Origin: Chania multitudinisentens RB-25
Lineage (GTDB): Bacteria > Pseudomonadota > Gammaproteobacteria > Enterobacterales > Enterobacteriaceae
Assembly (NCBI RefSeq): GCF_000520015.2
Contig: NZ_CP007044.2
Location: 806,001 to 870,000, forward strand
DNA length: 64,000 nucleotides
Reading direction: 5' to 3'
The translations under genes were made by a program, and so were the position numbers. The notes beneath the pieces are model-generated. The model saw nothing but the letters and a program-made list of their open reading frames with translations, did not search any database and was not told the DNA's origin. The first letter of the stretch is position 1, and each line of letters opens with the position of its first letter. Below, one piece after another: positions 26,635-34,933 of the stretch.

Positions 26635-27456
26635 TTACTTGTTGAATTTAAGCATTTTTTCTGCCATCACCCACAAAGCACGATTGAGCTTGATGTCGCC
26701 ATCAATACCGTTCACTGCACGGGTTCTGGCCTGCTTGCCACGAGCGTTGCGACCGTTGAGTCCACCTTTGAGCATGTTTTCCTGCACACGCTGGTAGGTA
26801 CTCCACAAGTCGCTTTGGCGGTCTTCCCCACGGCGTGGCATCAAGATTTGCTCTTCGGTAACTGGCTGGTGGTCTTCACCGTAGCGGTAGCTCAAAGCCG
26901 CATTGGCAAAAGCCCGTTGCGCCGGTAACGTCAGCGAAGTGGTCAGCATGGCTTCGCGCGAGGCTTCCACCTTGTCGAAAATCCCCAGCACTTCATAAGC
27001 ACCTTCGATAACCTGGCCAACGACATCACCTTTATGCGGTACACGCACTTCGCCAAAGCTGCTGCCGCATACCAAGCCGTTGGCGCACACAAAGCGAAAC
27101 AGTCCGGGTATCATTTGGTAACTACTGGAACCATCGTGGCTGTTAAGCAGAATAATCTCTGGCACTTCCTTACCCACAATCTGGTTCTCACGACGCAAGC
27201 GCAGCATGTGTTTGGTATGCTCACGCTTATCCATGTCACGCACTCTGGTTTGGCAGGCGAAGAAGGGCTGGAAGCCTTCTTTACGCAGGTTATCTAATAA
27301 CGCAATGGTGGGAATATAGGTGTAGCGATCGCTACGGGAAGCGTGTTTCTCTTCCGAGAATACACTGGGTACATGGCGGGCCAATTCATCATTGGTTAAC
27401 GGACGGTCACGGCGAATGGTATTCACCGAACCAAAGCGGGAGGCTAGTCGAGTCAT
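26635..27456 (-). CDS. DUF932 (YafZ/YfjQ-like) island protein
   Basis: The 273-residue protein matches the DUF932/DUF945 family typical of CP4-like islands (E. coli YafZ, YfjQ). Visible blocks include YTYIPTIALLDNLRKEGFQP, the HMLRLRR segment, a GLVCGSSFGEVRVPHKGDV core and the C-terminal NLYR-like NRALWVMAEKML. Family function is unknown; it accompanies the radC-like gene in these islands. AAGGAC precedes the ATG at 27456. The 290 bases upstream hold no gene I can see. Confidence 0.88.
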   Translation of the reverse strand: MTRLASRFGSVNTIRRDRPLTNDELARHVPSVFSEEKHASRSDRYTYIPTIALLDNLRKEGFQPFFACQTRVRDMDKREHTKHMLRLRRENQIVGKEVPEIILLNSHDGSSSYQMIPGLFRFVCANGLVCGSSFGEVRVPHKGDVVGQVIEGAYEVLGIFDKVEASREAMLTTSLTLPAQRAFANAALSYRYGEDHQPVTEEQILMPRRGEDRQSDLWSTYQRVQENMLKGGLNGRNARGKQARTRAVNGIDGDIKLNRALWVMAEKMLKFNK

Positions 27457-27748
27457 GATTTCGTCCTTAAGTAAATTTCAACGGGCATAGAGGAAAATGA
27501 TCTTTATAACAATCTAATCTTCCTGAATTTACTAAGGTGATATATATTTAAAATAATTTTGAAGAGCGAAAAGTTGGTAATAGCTTATCTAAATTATGCA
27601 AGCACCAATATTAGGCAGGACTAATGGGGTGAGGTGAGTGTTACCACATTTCATTCTTGCAACGCTCTGAATAATAACCAGGGCGGCAAGTACATAAACA
27701 AAAAATATATCACCGCCAACTCAATCGATAAAAAGCACATATTGTAAA

Positions 27749-28957
27749 CTACACCTTTTTAGGAAACTTTCCTGGTTTGACTTTCTTCTCTCTAACTTTA
27801 GACAACCCAAACGCCCTCTTTCCAGGATAATTAAATGTTTCCATAGCAATACAACGTAGATATTGGATGAACATATCTTTGTTTTGAGCGTTTGCAAAGT
27901 GCTTTATTTTTGTTGACTTTTTACCATTCAAATCAAAAATATAAACAGGATTTTCCCACGTAATGTCATGATTATCAAATTTACTTGCTTTTTTAATCGG
28001 TATTAGATGGGTTTCTTTATCTATCTTATCAAAAATAGAATAATCAAGCCCAAGATGATCAATAAAAACATTGGTCATTCCTAATATATTAAATTTTAAC
28101 CTGTGAGAATAATGTACGATACTCCCCGTTCCATTACTAACTTTTAACCAAACACTATTAATATCTTCAGCCAAGCGCTGCCCAAACCTATCGTTGTTTA
28201 CATAAAAATTAATATGAATATAGGGGGTGCCATCAGCGCCTCTCATGATTACCCAAAAATAACCTACTATGTAGGAAAATGAAGCTCTATTTCTTACAAG
28301 ATTAAAAAATTCCTTTAACTTGTTTCCCAACCGTTCCAAGTGAACACTGACAGAATAACCACCACCTAATGGAGATAGTTTAACTGTAGGCTTTAGGCCA
28401 AATGACACGCAAAATGAACTAACAGATTTGTTTTTTCTTTTTATATTTTGATAGTGGTCCTTCAAGATAACAAGGAAATTATCCTTTCGAATCAATTCGT
28501 CTTTGATGATATCACAAAAAGCAACAATAGTTGGGTTAGAGAAAATACTAGTAGAGAAACCATTACCCTTACCTCGCCTTTCTTCATCTCTCCCTTCCAT
28601 AATAAGTACCTCGCGTAATATTGCGGCACCTAAATCAAACTTCATAATAGGTTCACGAATAACTCCATCCTCCCCCTGATATTTTGACTCTTTACTCTTC
28701 TCTTTTACACTATCTTCATTAACCACCTCATCATCACAGAAATCATCGCCCGCACGATTTTTAACCCCATTCACATATGCATTTAAAAAAAAAGAATTTG
28801 TTTTCCTATTAAACAAAGGGTCATTTGTAACGCCAAACTGACAGCCTAAGCAAAAGTCATTATCCAATGACTCCAATGCATCTATCCTAACTGTGTTAAC
28901 GATTGTATCACCAAACTCGCCAGGATAAAGAAAATCTAACCCATCAAAGAAACTCAT
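27749..28957 (-). CDS. Hypothetical protein, possible divergent YfjJ-like protein
   Basis: The 402-residue protein is AT-rich. The N-terminal 100 residues contain FCLGCQFG and an acidic stretch. Around residues 228-256 the sequence SYIVGYFWVIMRGADGTPYI continues as HINFYVNND. This aligns by eye with the VGYIWKLEYG...GFHYHLLVFYDG block of the YfjJ/inovirus-Gp2 gene at 30087, but with only one of the two histidines. The C-terminus has a second basic region (KVREKKVKPGKFPKK). The start has GGTGAG upstream. It is transcribed away from alpA. The YfjJ-like link is an inference from a short block and could be wrong. Confidence 0.55.
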   Translation of the reverse strand: MSFFDGLDFLYPGEFGDTIVNTVRIDALESLDNDFCLGCQFGVTNDPLFNRKTNSFFLNAYVNGVKNRAGDDFCDDEVVNEDSVKEKSKESKYQGEDGVIREPIMKFDLGAAILREVLIMEGRDEERRGKGNGFSTSIFSNPTIVAFCDIIKDELIRKDNFLVILKDHYQNIKRKNKSVSSFCVSFGLKPTVKLSPLGGGYSVSVHLERLGNKLKEFFNLVRNRASFSYIVGYFWVIMRGADGTPYIHINFYVNNDRFGQRLAEDINSVWLKVSNGTGSIVHYSHRLKFNILGMTNVFIDHLGLDYSIFDKIDKETHLIPIKKASKFDNHDITWENPVYIFDLNGKKSTKIKHFANAQNKDMFIQYLRCIAMETFNYPGKRAFGLSKVREKKVKPGKFPKKV

Positions 28958-29457
28958 AGCTCACCATAAACATACATTTTATAAAAAATTGACCACATTT
29001 TATATCAATTTACATCACTTTTACTGTGATTCAGATATCTTTAATCAGATAAATAATTTTATTTAATTTTAAATGAACACTCATTAGTTATTTTTAACTA
29101 CATGTTTTTAATGATAAAACAAGGAAACCTAGCGTTACCGCGCCTTCCATGCCGCTTTGAGCTCCTCCCAGTCTCTTCATGCTCAGATTGAAAAACCTTA
29201 CACAAATCAAGTGCTGTATATACTTATGTTAAATATTAAAGTTTTTCTATTTGACATAAACTCCAGAAATACTCAACCCTCCTTAACACCCGATTAGCTC
29301 CGCAACCAATCGGATGTTAAGGACGAGAAAGATGCGTTTATTTTTACATGACTGACTGATGTGATAGAGAACTTTGTGACGCTGCTGAAAATCTCAAGCA
29401 CAGTTTTATTTAGCCAAGACAAGTTCTCCATTCATTTAATCTCATGGAGAAAATAAC
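28958..29457. promoter_or_regulatory. Divergent control region of alpA and the 27749 gene
   Basis: 500 bases without a gene, AT-rich at the left and holding both divergent promoters. The one clear structure is a long hairpin at 29281-29322, listed separately. In P4-like elements this region carries immunity and regulatory RNA functions; that parallel is only inferred here. Confidence 0.45.
29281..29322. other. Long hairpin upstream of alpA
   Basis: CCTTAACA.CCGATT pairs with AATCGG.TGTTAAGG, a 14-bp stem with one mismatch around a 12-14 base loop, about 135 bases upstream of the alpA start. It is followed by no T run. It could be a structured leader, a small regulatory RNA or a DNA-binding site. 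Confidence 0.5.
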
Positions 29458-29667
29458 ATGCAAAGTACAACCAAGAGCCTACTGGACGACCAACTAGTCG
29501 ACATGAAATTCATCGTTAACTATTCCGGCATGACGGACAAATGGTTTTATAAACTCATGAAGCTTAATCGATTCCCAAAAGGAATTAAGCTTGGCAGCAA
29601 CAGGCGCTGGTTTAAAAGCGAAGTTGAAGCATGGTTTCAAGAGCGCGTCGACGAATCACCAAAGTAG
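29458..29667 (+). CDS. alpA: AlpA family regulator / excisionase-like protein
   Basis: The 69-residue protein has the AlpA/MerR-like winged-helix pattern: MKFIVNYSGMTDKWFYKLMK, FPKGIKLGSNRRWF and EVEAWFQERV. In CP4-57, AlpA activates the island integrase and promotes excision. GGAG precedes the ATG at 29458. It stands at the head of the rightward gene set (YfjJ-like genes), as alpA does before yfjI/yfjJ in E. coli. Assignment is confident by family; the target promoter here is unknown. Confidence 0.9.
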   Translation: MQSTTKSLLDDQLVDMKFIVNYSGMTDKWFYKLMKLNRFPKGIKLGSNRRWFKSEVEAWFQERVDESPK

Positions 29668-30086
29668 TAGCCAAATAAACCTCATCAATAAAATATCAAA
29701 TGACAACATCCGCGATAACTTAACCACCACACCCATCGTTAATTAACGGCACACCTAAAATAATCACTCCAAAAAAGGCACTAACTTACCAAGCTTTTGT
29801 TTGGTGCAGAACGATATCATAGACACCACACTGTAATTTAAAACATATCCAGGCACACACCAAATTCACAGCTGTAATTCAGGATTTTTTATTATTAAAT
29901 TTAGATTAACCAACTCATCAATGGCTACTCCCAGTTCGCTTGCTTATACAGATACACAAATCAAATAGAAACCCTGGTGTGTATAACCACTAACACATAT
30001 ACATCTGACAACAATAAAGCAGAGCCCCGCATGATTCTGCCTATCTCAAATCACTCCACTAAACATTTCCACTGAGATATATAAGT
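29668..30086. other. Intergenic, no gene seen
   Basis: About 420 AT-rich bases between alpA and the first YfjJ-like gene. No convincing frame, hairpin or promoter stands out. DUF3987, which often follows alpA on such islands, is absent here. Confidence 0.5.
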
Positions 30087-31136
30087 ATGAATTTTAACTA
30101 TGACCTCCACTTGCTGTTATCAACCAGTTCTATCGATGAAGAGGTAGGTGCACTTTTATGCCCGACTCATGACCTCAATTACCTGGAGAATTTGCTTAAC
30201 TTATTCAATGACACTCAGCTTATCGCCAAGTCAGAGCGTGATGAATTCAGTGTACATTACTCTCCATCTGCTCGTTACGCTTTCTTAAAGTCCACCACAA
30301 CAGGGAAAAGGGTACTGCTCGCACTGAAGCGAATACAGTCACTGACCCCCGTAGAAGATGAACCGCGTGAATATCACCCGACACTGACAATATTTCGAAA
30401 ACTGTCTGACCAACACGATATTGCGCAACACATCGCTATGGCAGATAACATGCCTGAGGCGATAACACAGTTAGCCTATCGCCTTAATGTATTCATTCGG
30501 CAATTCAGAGCAGAAATCACTACGGGCCCGCATAAGCTTAAATTACGCAAATACCAAAAGGCAGCAAAGAAAAACCTAAAGGGTACCCTTCAGTATATCG
30601 ACTCACTCTCTGCACAATACGCAAGGCTGTTGGTTGTTCGGGTTGACTTGACCTATCGCAAGGACGCCAAGGTCATGATAACTGCTGACCTGGCACGTCA
30701 GCATCGGCAGCGTTTTTTCAAGAACCTGCAGGCACATCGCCTGTTTCGGGCGTGCGTGGGCTATATATGGAAACTTGAGTACGGACGTTACAAAGGGTTC
30801 CACTATCACTTGCTGGTGTTTTATGACGGTTCTCTGGTTCGGCAAGATGTGACTTTGGCACGACTGCTGGGTGAATACTGGCGAGACGTCATTACAGATG
30901 GGGCTGGCAATTACTACAACTGCAACGCCTATAAGGAACGTTATCGAATCCCAGGCATTGGCATGCTTCACCATGCTGACACAGTCAAACGGGATGGGCT
31001 GAACATCGCCGTTAACTATCTGTGCAAAATCGATACCTTCGCCCGTCTGGCACTGCCAAACGGTGCCCGTACCTTTGGCCGTGGAGAGATTGCTCAACGC
31101 TCTATGGCACGCCGTGGACGTCCCCGTTTAGCCTGA
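30087..31136 (+). CDS. YfjJ / inovirus Gp2-type protein
   Basis: The 349-residue protein contains the YagK/YfjJ C-terminal domain found in island proteins and annotated as inovirus Gp2-like. The diagnostic block runs from LLVVRVDLTYRKD (about residue 182) through ACVGYIWKLEYGRYKGFHYH (His239, His241) and LLVFYDGS, then LLGEYWRD and VNYLCKIDTFARLALP. The HxH pair within a VDL/HxH layout is reminiscent of Rep proteins of the HUH class, so a role in replication initiation is plausible but not proven. The C-terminus is basic. A larger relative with an added ATPase follows 190 bases downstream. Confidence 0.82.
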   Translation: MNFNYDLHLLLSTSSIDEEVGALLCPTHDLNYLENLLNLFNDTQLIAKSERDEFSVHYSPSARYAFLKSTTTGKRVLLALKRIQSLTPVEDEPREYHPTLTIFRKLSDQHDIAQHIAMADNMPEAITQLAYRLNVFIRQFRAEITTGPHKLKLRKYQKAAKKNLKGTLQYIDSLSAQYARLLVVRVDLTYRKDAKVMITADLARQHRQRFFKNLQAHRLFRACVGYIWKLEYGRYKGFHYHLLVFYDGSLVRQDVTLARLLGEYWRDVITDGAGNYYNCNAYKERYRIPGIGMLHHADTVKRDGLNIAVNYLCKIDTFARLALPNGARTFGRGEIAQRSMARRGRPRLA

Positions 31137-31325
31137 ATAACTACCCCCCTCTTCAGTATGATGACTTGTCACCCATCACCGCAGTTAATTTTTATATCCA
31201 TAGCCAGAAATATGAGAATCATCGTTTTCATCCCACACGCTGCTGGTTACCCATCCCTCAATGAAGCATCCAGCACACATTCACAACAAACCAGCCTGAC
31301 GGTCTCCCCCTTGCAGGCATAACTC

Positions 31326-33674
31326 ATGAGTTCCTTTATGGATAATCAATATCAAAAGCGCTCTAAAAATGATGAGTATGATACCCATCTGCAACTCGCC
31401 ACCTCACTACTTCAAACACAAAAATCCGGTCCTGAAACGCTATCGCCCACCCGCGATTTCGACACGTTGGAGAATATTTACGGGCGTCTACGGGGACTGC
31501 AAAGCTTGGCCCAGGACACGTCGGTGGCAACCTTTCCCACTAGCAGCTCGTTAGACTGCTCTGATACATTAAAGTACAAGTTAAGGTTAGCAACTCCAGG
31601 ACAGGCCGCCCTGTTGGCGGACAGCGTACCCCCTTACCGCATACTTCATCCGACGCTGGACCAATTTATCCAAATGGCAAAGCGGTATCACGACAGCTAC
31701 CTGCAGAACAATGGTAGGAGTGCCATTTATCATCAAGATATTGCTGAGCAGGCCAATTGGTTGAAGCGCCTGTTTTACGACTTTCGGGAAAGCGTTGAAA
31801 CGGTGAGACACCCCTATCTGGTGCAACAATTCCTGATGAAAAACGAACCTTACCGGCAGAAAGCGCGGCGGGTTGTTGATGCGCTATTGCGTCAGTACAA
31901 ATCGCTCATGATGGTAGGTATTGACCTTAGCTATACGCCAATGACCAAAGACGATATTTCACCTGAGCAGGTTCGCCAACACCGACGTCAGTTGCTCGCC
32001 ATGTTGCATAGCCATCCACACTTTCGCCACTGCCTGGGGTATGCCTGGAAAATTGAGCATGGCCCAATCAAAGGGTTCAGCTATCAGTTGGTATGCTTTT
32101 TTAACGGTGCACAGGTAGAGCTCCACGATGGTATCGGCATGGATATCAGTACCTGCTGGCAGACCATCACTCAGAAAACAGGTCGGGCCTTCTGTAGGAA
32201 AAACCTCCAAGAAGATTATGTATATCCGGGGTTGATGATGTTTTATCAGAGCGATACCGCTGCGCCGGAAAAGCTGTACCGAATATTCGATAACATGACA
32301 CGGACAGATACCTATGCAAGACTGACTCTGCCCAACCAACTGCGTACCTTTAGCAGTGCGATGGTGATGAGGCCATCAGTGACTCGGCGACCGCCATCGG
32401 TGATACCTGAAAAACCCTCTTCCCCCTCATCACCAACATCATCCCAAACAGAATCTATCCCGCAAACACCGCCAAAGGTCGATATCATGTTGGGGATGAA
32501 TCAGATGCCATCAGCACAATACGGCATTCTCGGTGAAGCGAATGGCAAAACCATCGGCGTGGACCTGGACCATCCTCAGACTATCTGTGCCTTCGGTCTA
32601 CAGGGGAGCGGTAAAAGCTATACGCTGGGCTCGCTCATTGAGATGACTCTGACCAGAGTCGGCAATATCAATACCCTGCCCGCCCCACGGGCAGGGGTTA
32701 TCTTCCACTACAGCACAACACAGGACTATGCACCCGAATTTACATCTATGGGGCAGGCAAACTCGGTAGCTGCGGATATTGTACGGCTACGAGAACAATA
32801 CAAGGCAACACCACAGGCACTGAAAGATGTATTGATTCTGACACCGGCCAGCAAGGTGGTACAGCGACAGGCAGAACATCCAGATATTCCTGTTCTTCCT
32901 ATCGCTTTTTCTGCTGCTGAACTCAATGCATCGCACTGGAAATTTTTAATGGGCACAGTGGGCAACCCAAGCCTGTATGTGCGCCAAATCAACGGCCTGA
33001 TGCGTACACTGCGAGGTGAACTCACACTTGAAACATTACGCGAAGCCGTGAGTAAGTCTGAACTTGGCGCGCAGAAGAAAAAAATGGCACAACAGCGTCT
33101 CGATTTTGCCTGTGAATACATTGATGACACACAGCGTCTGCAGGCATTGCTGCGACCAGGCCGACTGATTATTGTCGACCTGCGTGACGAGTACATCGAG
33201 AAGGTTGAGGCGCTGGGACTGTTTGTCGTGATGCTGCAGATATTTGCTGAAGCCACCTGGCAGGGTGAAACCTTCAGCAAGCTGGTGGTATTCGATGAGG
33301 CTCACAAGTACATCGGTAATGATGGCCTGGTGGCAGGCTTAATAGAGATTGTTCGCGAGATGCGCCACAAGGCTACAAGCATTCTGGTGGCATCACAGGA
33401 CCCACCGTCCGTTCCCGTGGCGCTGATAGAACTATCGACACAACTCTATCTCCACCGATTTAACTCCCCTGCCTGGCTGAAGCATATCCAGAAAGCCAAT
33501 ACCGCCCTACTTCACCTAGGGCCTAAAGACTTGAGCCAGTTGGCTCCTGGAGAAGCCTTCGTGTGGGCAAGCAAAGCGACTGATGTAGCCTTCACACATG
33601 GCACCGTCAAGGTTAATTGCCGCCCACGGGTAACTCTGCATGGAGGCAACACCCGAACCGCTACCAGTGCCTGA
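31326..33674 (+). CDS. YfjJ/Gp2-like domain fused to HerA/FtsK-like ATPase
   Basis: The 782-residue protein is a fusion. Residues about 170-345 repeat the YfjJ/Gp2 block of the upstream gene (MMVGIDLSYTPMTKDD, CLGYAWKIEHGPIKGFSYQL, TRTDTYARLTLPNQLRTF), but both histidines of the HxH pair are replaced (Ser252 and Gln254). A Pro/Ser-rich linker spans about 350-385. Residues about 400-770 form a P-loop ATPase: Walker A GLQGSGKS (424-431), Walker B LVVFDEAH (653-660) and a following VASQDPPSVP, as in HerA/FtsK/VirB4-like DNA pumps. The start at 31326 has a weak AGG upstream; an ATG at 31338 is possible. Suggested role: DNA translocation or packaging with a Rep-like recognition domain; inferred. 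Confidence 0.85.
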   Translation: MSSFMDNQYQKRSKNDEYDTHLQLATSLLQTQKSGPETLSPTRDFDTLENIYGRLRGLQSLAQDTSVATFPTSSSLDCSDTLKYKLRLATPGQAALLADSVPPYRILHPTLDQFIQMAKRYHDSYLQNNGRSAIYHQDIAEQANWLKRLFYDFRESVETVRHPYLVQQFLMKNEPYRQKARRVVDALLRQYKSLMMVGIDLSYTPMTKDDISPEQVRQHRRQLLAMLHSHPHFRHCLGYAWKIEHGPIKGFSYQLVCFFNGAQVELHDGIGMDISTCWQTITQKTGRAFCRKNLQEDYVYPGLMMFYQSDTAAPEKLYRIFDNMTRTDTYARLTLPNQLRTFSSAMVMRPSVTRRPPSVIPEKPSSPSSPTSSQTESIPQTPPKVDIMLGMNQMPSAQYGILGEANGKTIGVDLDHPQTICAFGLQGSGKSYTLGSLIEMTLTRVGNINTLPAPRAGVIFHYSTTQDYAPEFTSMGQANSVAADIVRLREQYKATPQALKDVLILTPASKVVQRQAEHPDIPVLPIAFSAAELNASHWKFLMGTVGNPSLYVRQINGLMRTLRGELTLETLREAVSKSELGAQKKKMAQQRLDFACEYIDDTQRLQALLRPGRLIIVDLRDEYIEKVEALGLFVVMLQIFAEATWQGETFSKLVVFDEAHKYIGNDGLVAGLIEIVREMRHKATSILVASQDPPSVPVALIELSTQLYLHRFNSPAWLKHIQKANTALLHLGPKDLSQLAPGEAFVWASKATDVAFTHGTVKVNCRPRVTLHGGNTRTATSA

Positions 33675-34021
33675 CTTAGACAGTGGCGTGCTTTACTGAC
33701 GTCGGTCTTTTTTATCTGCCCACCCTACGTTATGAATAGCTCGGCACTATCCGCATCAATAGGAAAACGCACGCGAAGTTACCGTAGGAGGGGCAACTAC
33801 AAAGATATCCTGACATCGGAGCCTTTCATTTGGTGCCAACATTAAGTGCAGAACTTAGGATGATGAATTCCTTGACAAAACTCTGATGCCCCCAACGATC
33901 TCGCGCCAAAGCTCAATAATTTACCATTAATCAGTAGATTAGACGCATCCAGCTCAAAATAGTCACGACATTTGATTGAAAAACATACCACCCATGTTAA
34001 CATTACAAAAAATAATGGATT
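33675..34021. other. Intergenic, composition switch before hamA
   Basis: About 350 bases without a gene. Base composition changes from balanced on the left to AT-rich on the right, marking the edge of the Hachiman-carrying insert. No repeat or att-like sequence is seen at the switch. Confidence 0.5.
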
Positions 34022-34933
34022 ATGGATGTCATCATGGATAACCATCTTCAGCCACAGCTAAAAAATCCTCACGAACTTAAAAATGTGCTGAGAGAGGTTC
34101 CTGTTTCTTATGAATTATCAGACGGTAGAGTGATAAAAACTTTATTAGTGTATTTGCCTACTAAGGATGGGGTAAGCTATCACTCAACATTATTTGAAAA
34201 AATCAGAGAAGGTATTTTATACAACTTCGTTTTTTCATGTACTGAAATACAGAAAAAACTTGGAGTTGATGATAATAAATCTGCTGAGAAACTATTTGAG
34301 AAAGCCATCCGGAAAATAAGTCAACATACAGCTAAAGGTGAGTTGGGCGAATTATTATTGTTCACACTTCTAGATGTTTATTTTAAGGCCCCCAAAATAC
34401 TTAGCAAAATCTCATTAAAAACAAGTCGAAGAATGCCAGTATTTGGTGCAGACGCAGTTCATGCTCAATTTCATGATGGAAAATTAATGTTGTATTTAGG
34501 AGAATCAAAGCTTCATGCGGATTTTAAGTCTGCGGCAACAAAAGCCACCAACTCAATAAAGAGTGCAAAAGAAAAATATGTAGATGAGTTTGATTTATTA
34601 GACAGTTATATTGACTTCCCTAATATTAACCCTAAACTAGAAGCAGAGCTATTGGACTTACTTGATCCATTCTCTAGCAATGACATAGCAAGCATAATAC
34701 ACTCACCATGCTTTATTGGATTTACTGAGCCAGGAATTATATCTGGTGCAGAATCAGAAGATGAGTTTCTCAAAAAATACACAGACTTAGCATGTGATTA
34801 TATTTCCGACTTTTTCGGAAAAGCCGAAAAACAAGGGGTGGATATTAATGAAACAACATTGCTAATGCTTCCATTTTCTTGTGTGGACGTTTTAGTATCT
34901 GAATTTATAGCTTATATTGGAATAGAGAAATGA
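34022..34933 (+). CDS. hamA: HamA-like (DUF1837) nuclease of a Hachiman-type defence system
   Basis: The 303-residue protein matches the HamA C-terminal domain (DUF1837). Visible motifs are AKGELGELLLF (about 104-114), FGADAVHAQF (141-150) with the acidic residue, and LYLGESKLHADF (157-168) with the E-x-K of a PD-(D/E)XK nuclease core. In Hachiman, HamA is a nuclease held inactive by HamB and released on DNA damage or infection. The start is either 34022 or an ATG at 34034; neither has a strong Shine-Dalgarno. The stop overlaps the hamB start (ATGA). The AT-rich block it sits in indicates horizontal transfer. Confident by motif and by its helicase partner. Confidence 0.87.
   Translation: MDVIMDNHLQPQLKNPHELKNVLREVPVSYELSDGRVIKTLLVYLPTKDGVSYHSTLFEKIREGILYNFVFSCTEIQKKLGVDDNKSAEKLFEKAIRKISQHTAKGELGELLLFTLLDVYFKAPKILSKISLKTSRRMPVFGADAVHAQFHDGKLMLYLGESKLHADFKSAATKATNSIKSAKEKYVDEFDLLDSYIDFPNINPKLEAELLDLLDPFSSNDIASIIHSPCFIGFTEPGIISGAESEDEFLKKYTDLACDYISDFFGKAEKQGVDINETTLLMLPFSCVDVLVSEFIAYIGIEK

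Noticed and set aside
30603..33305. Minus-strand frames opposite the YfjJ-like and ATPase genes
   Set aside because: Shadow frames of genes with clear motifs on the other strand.
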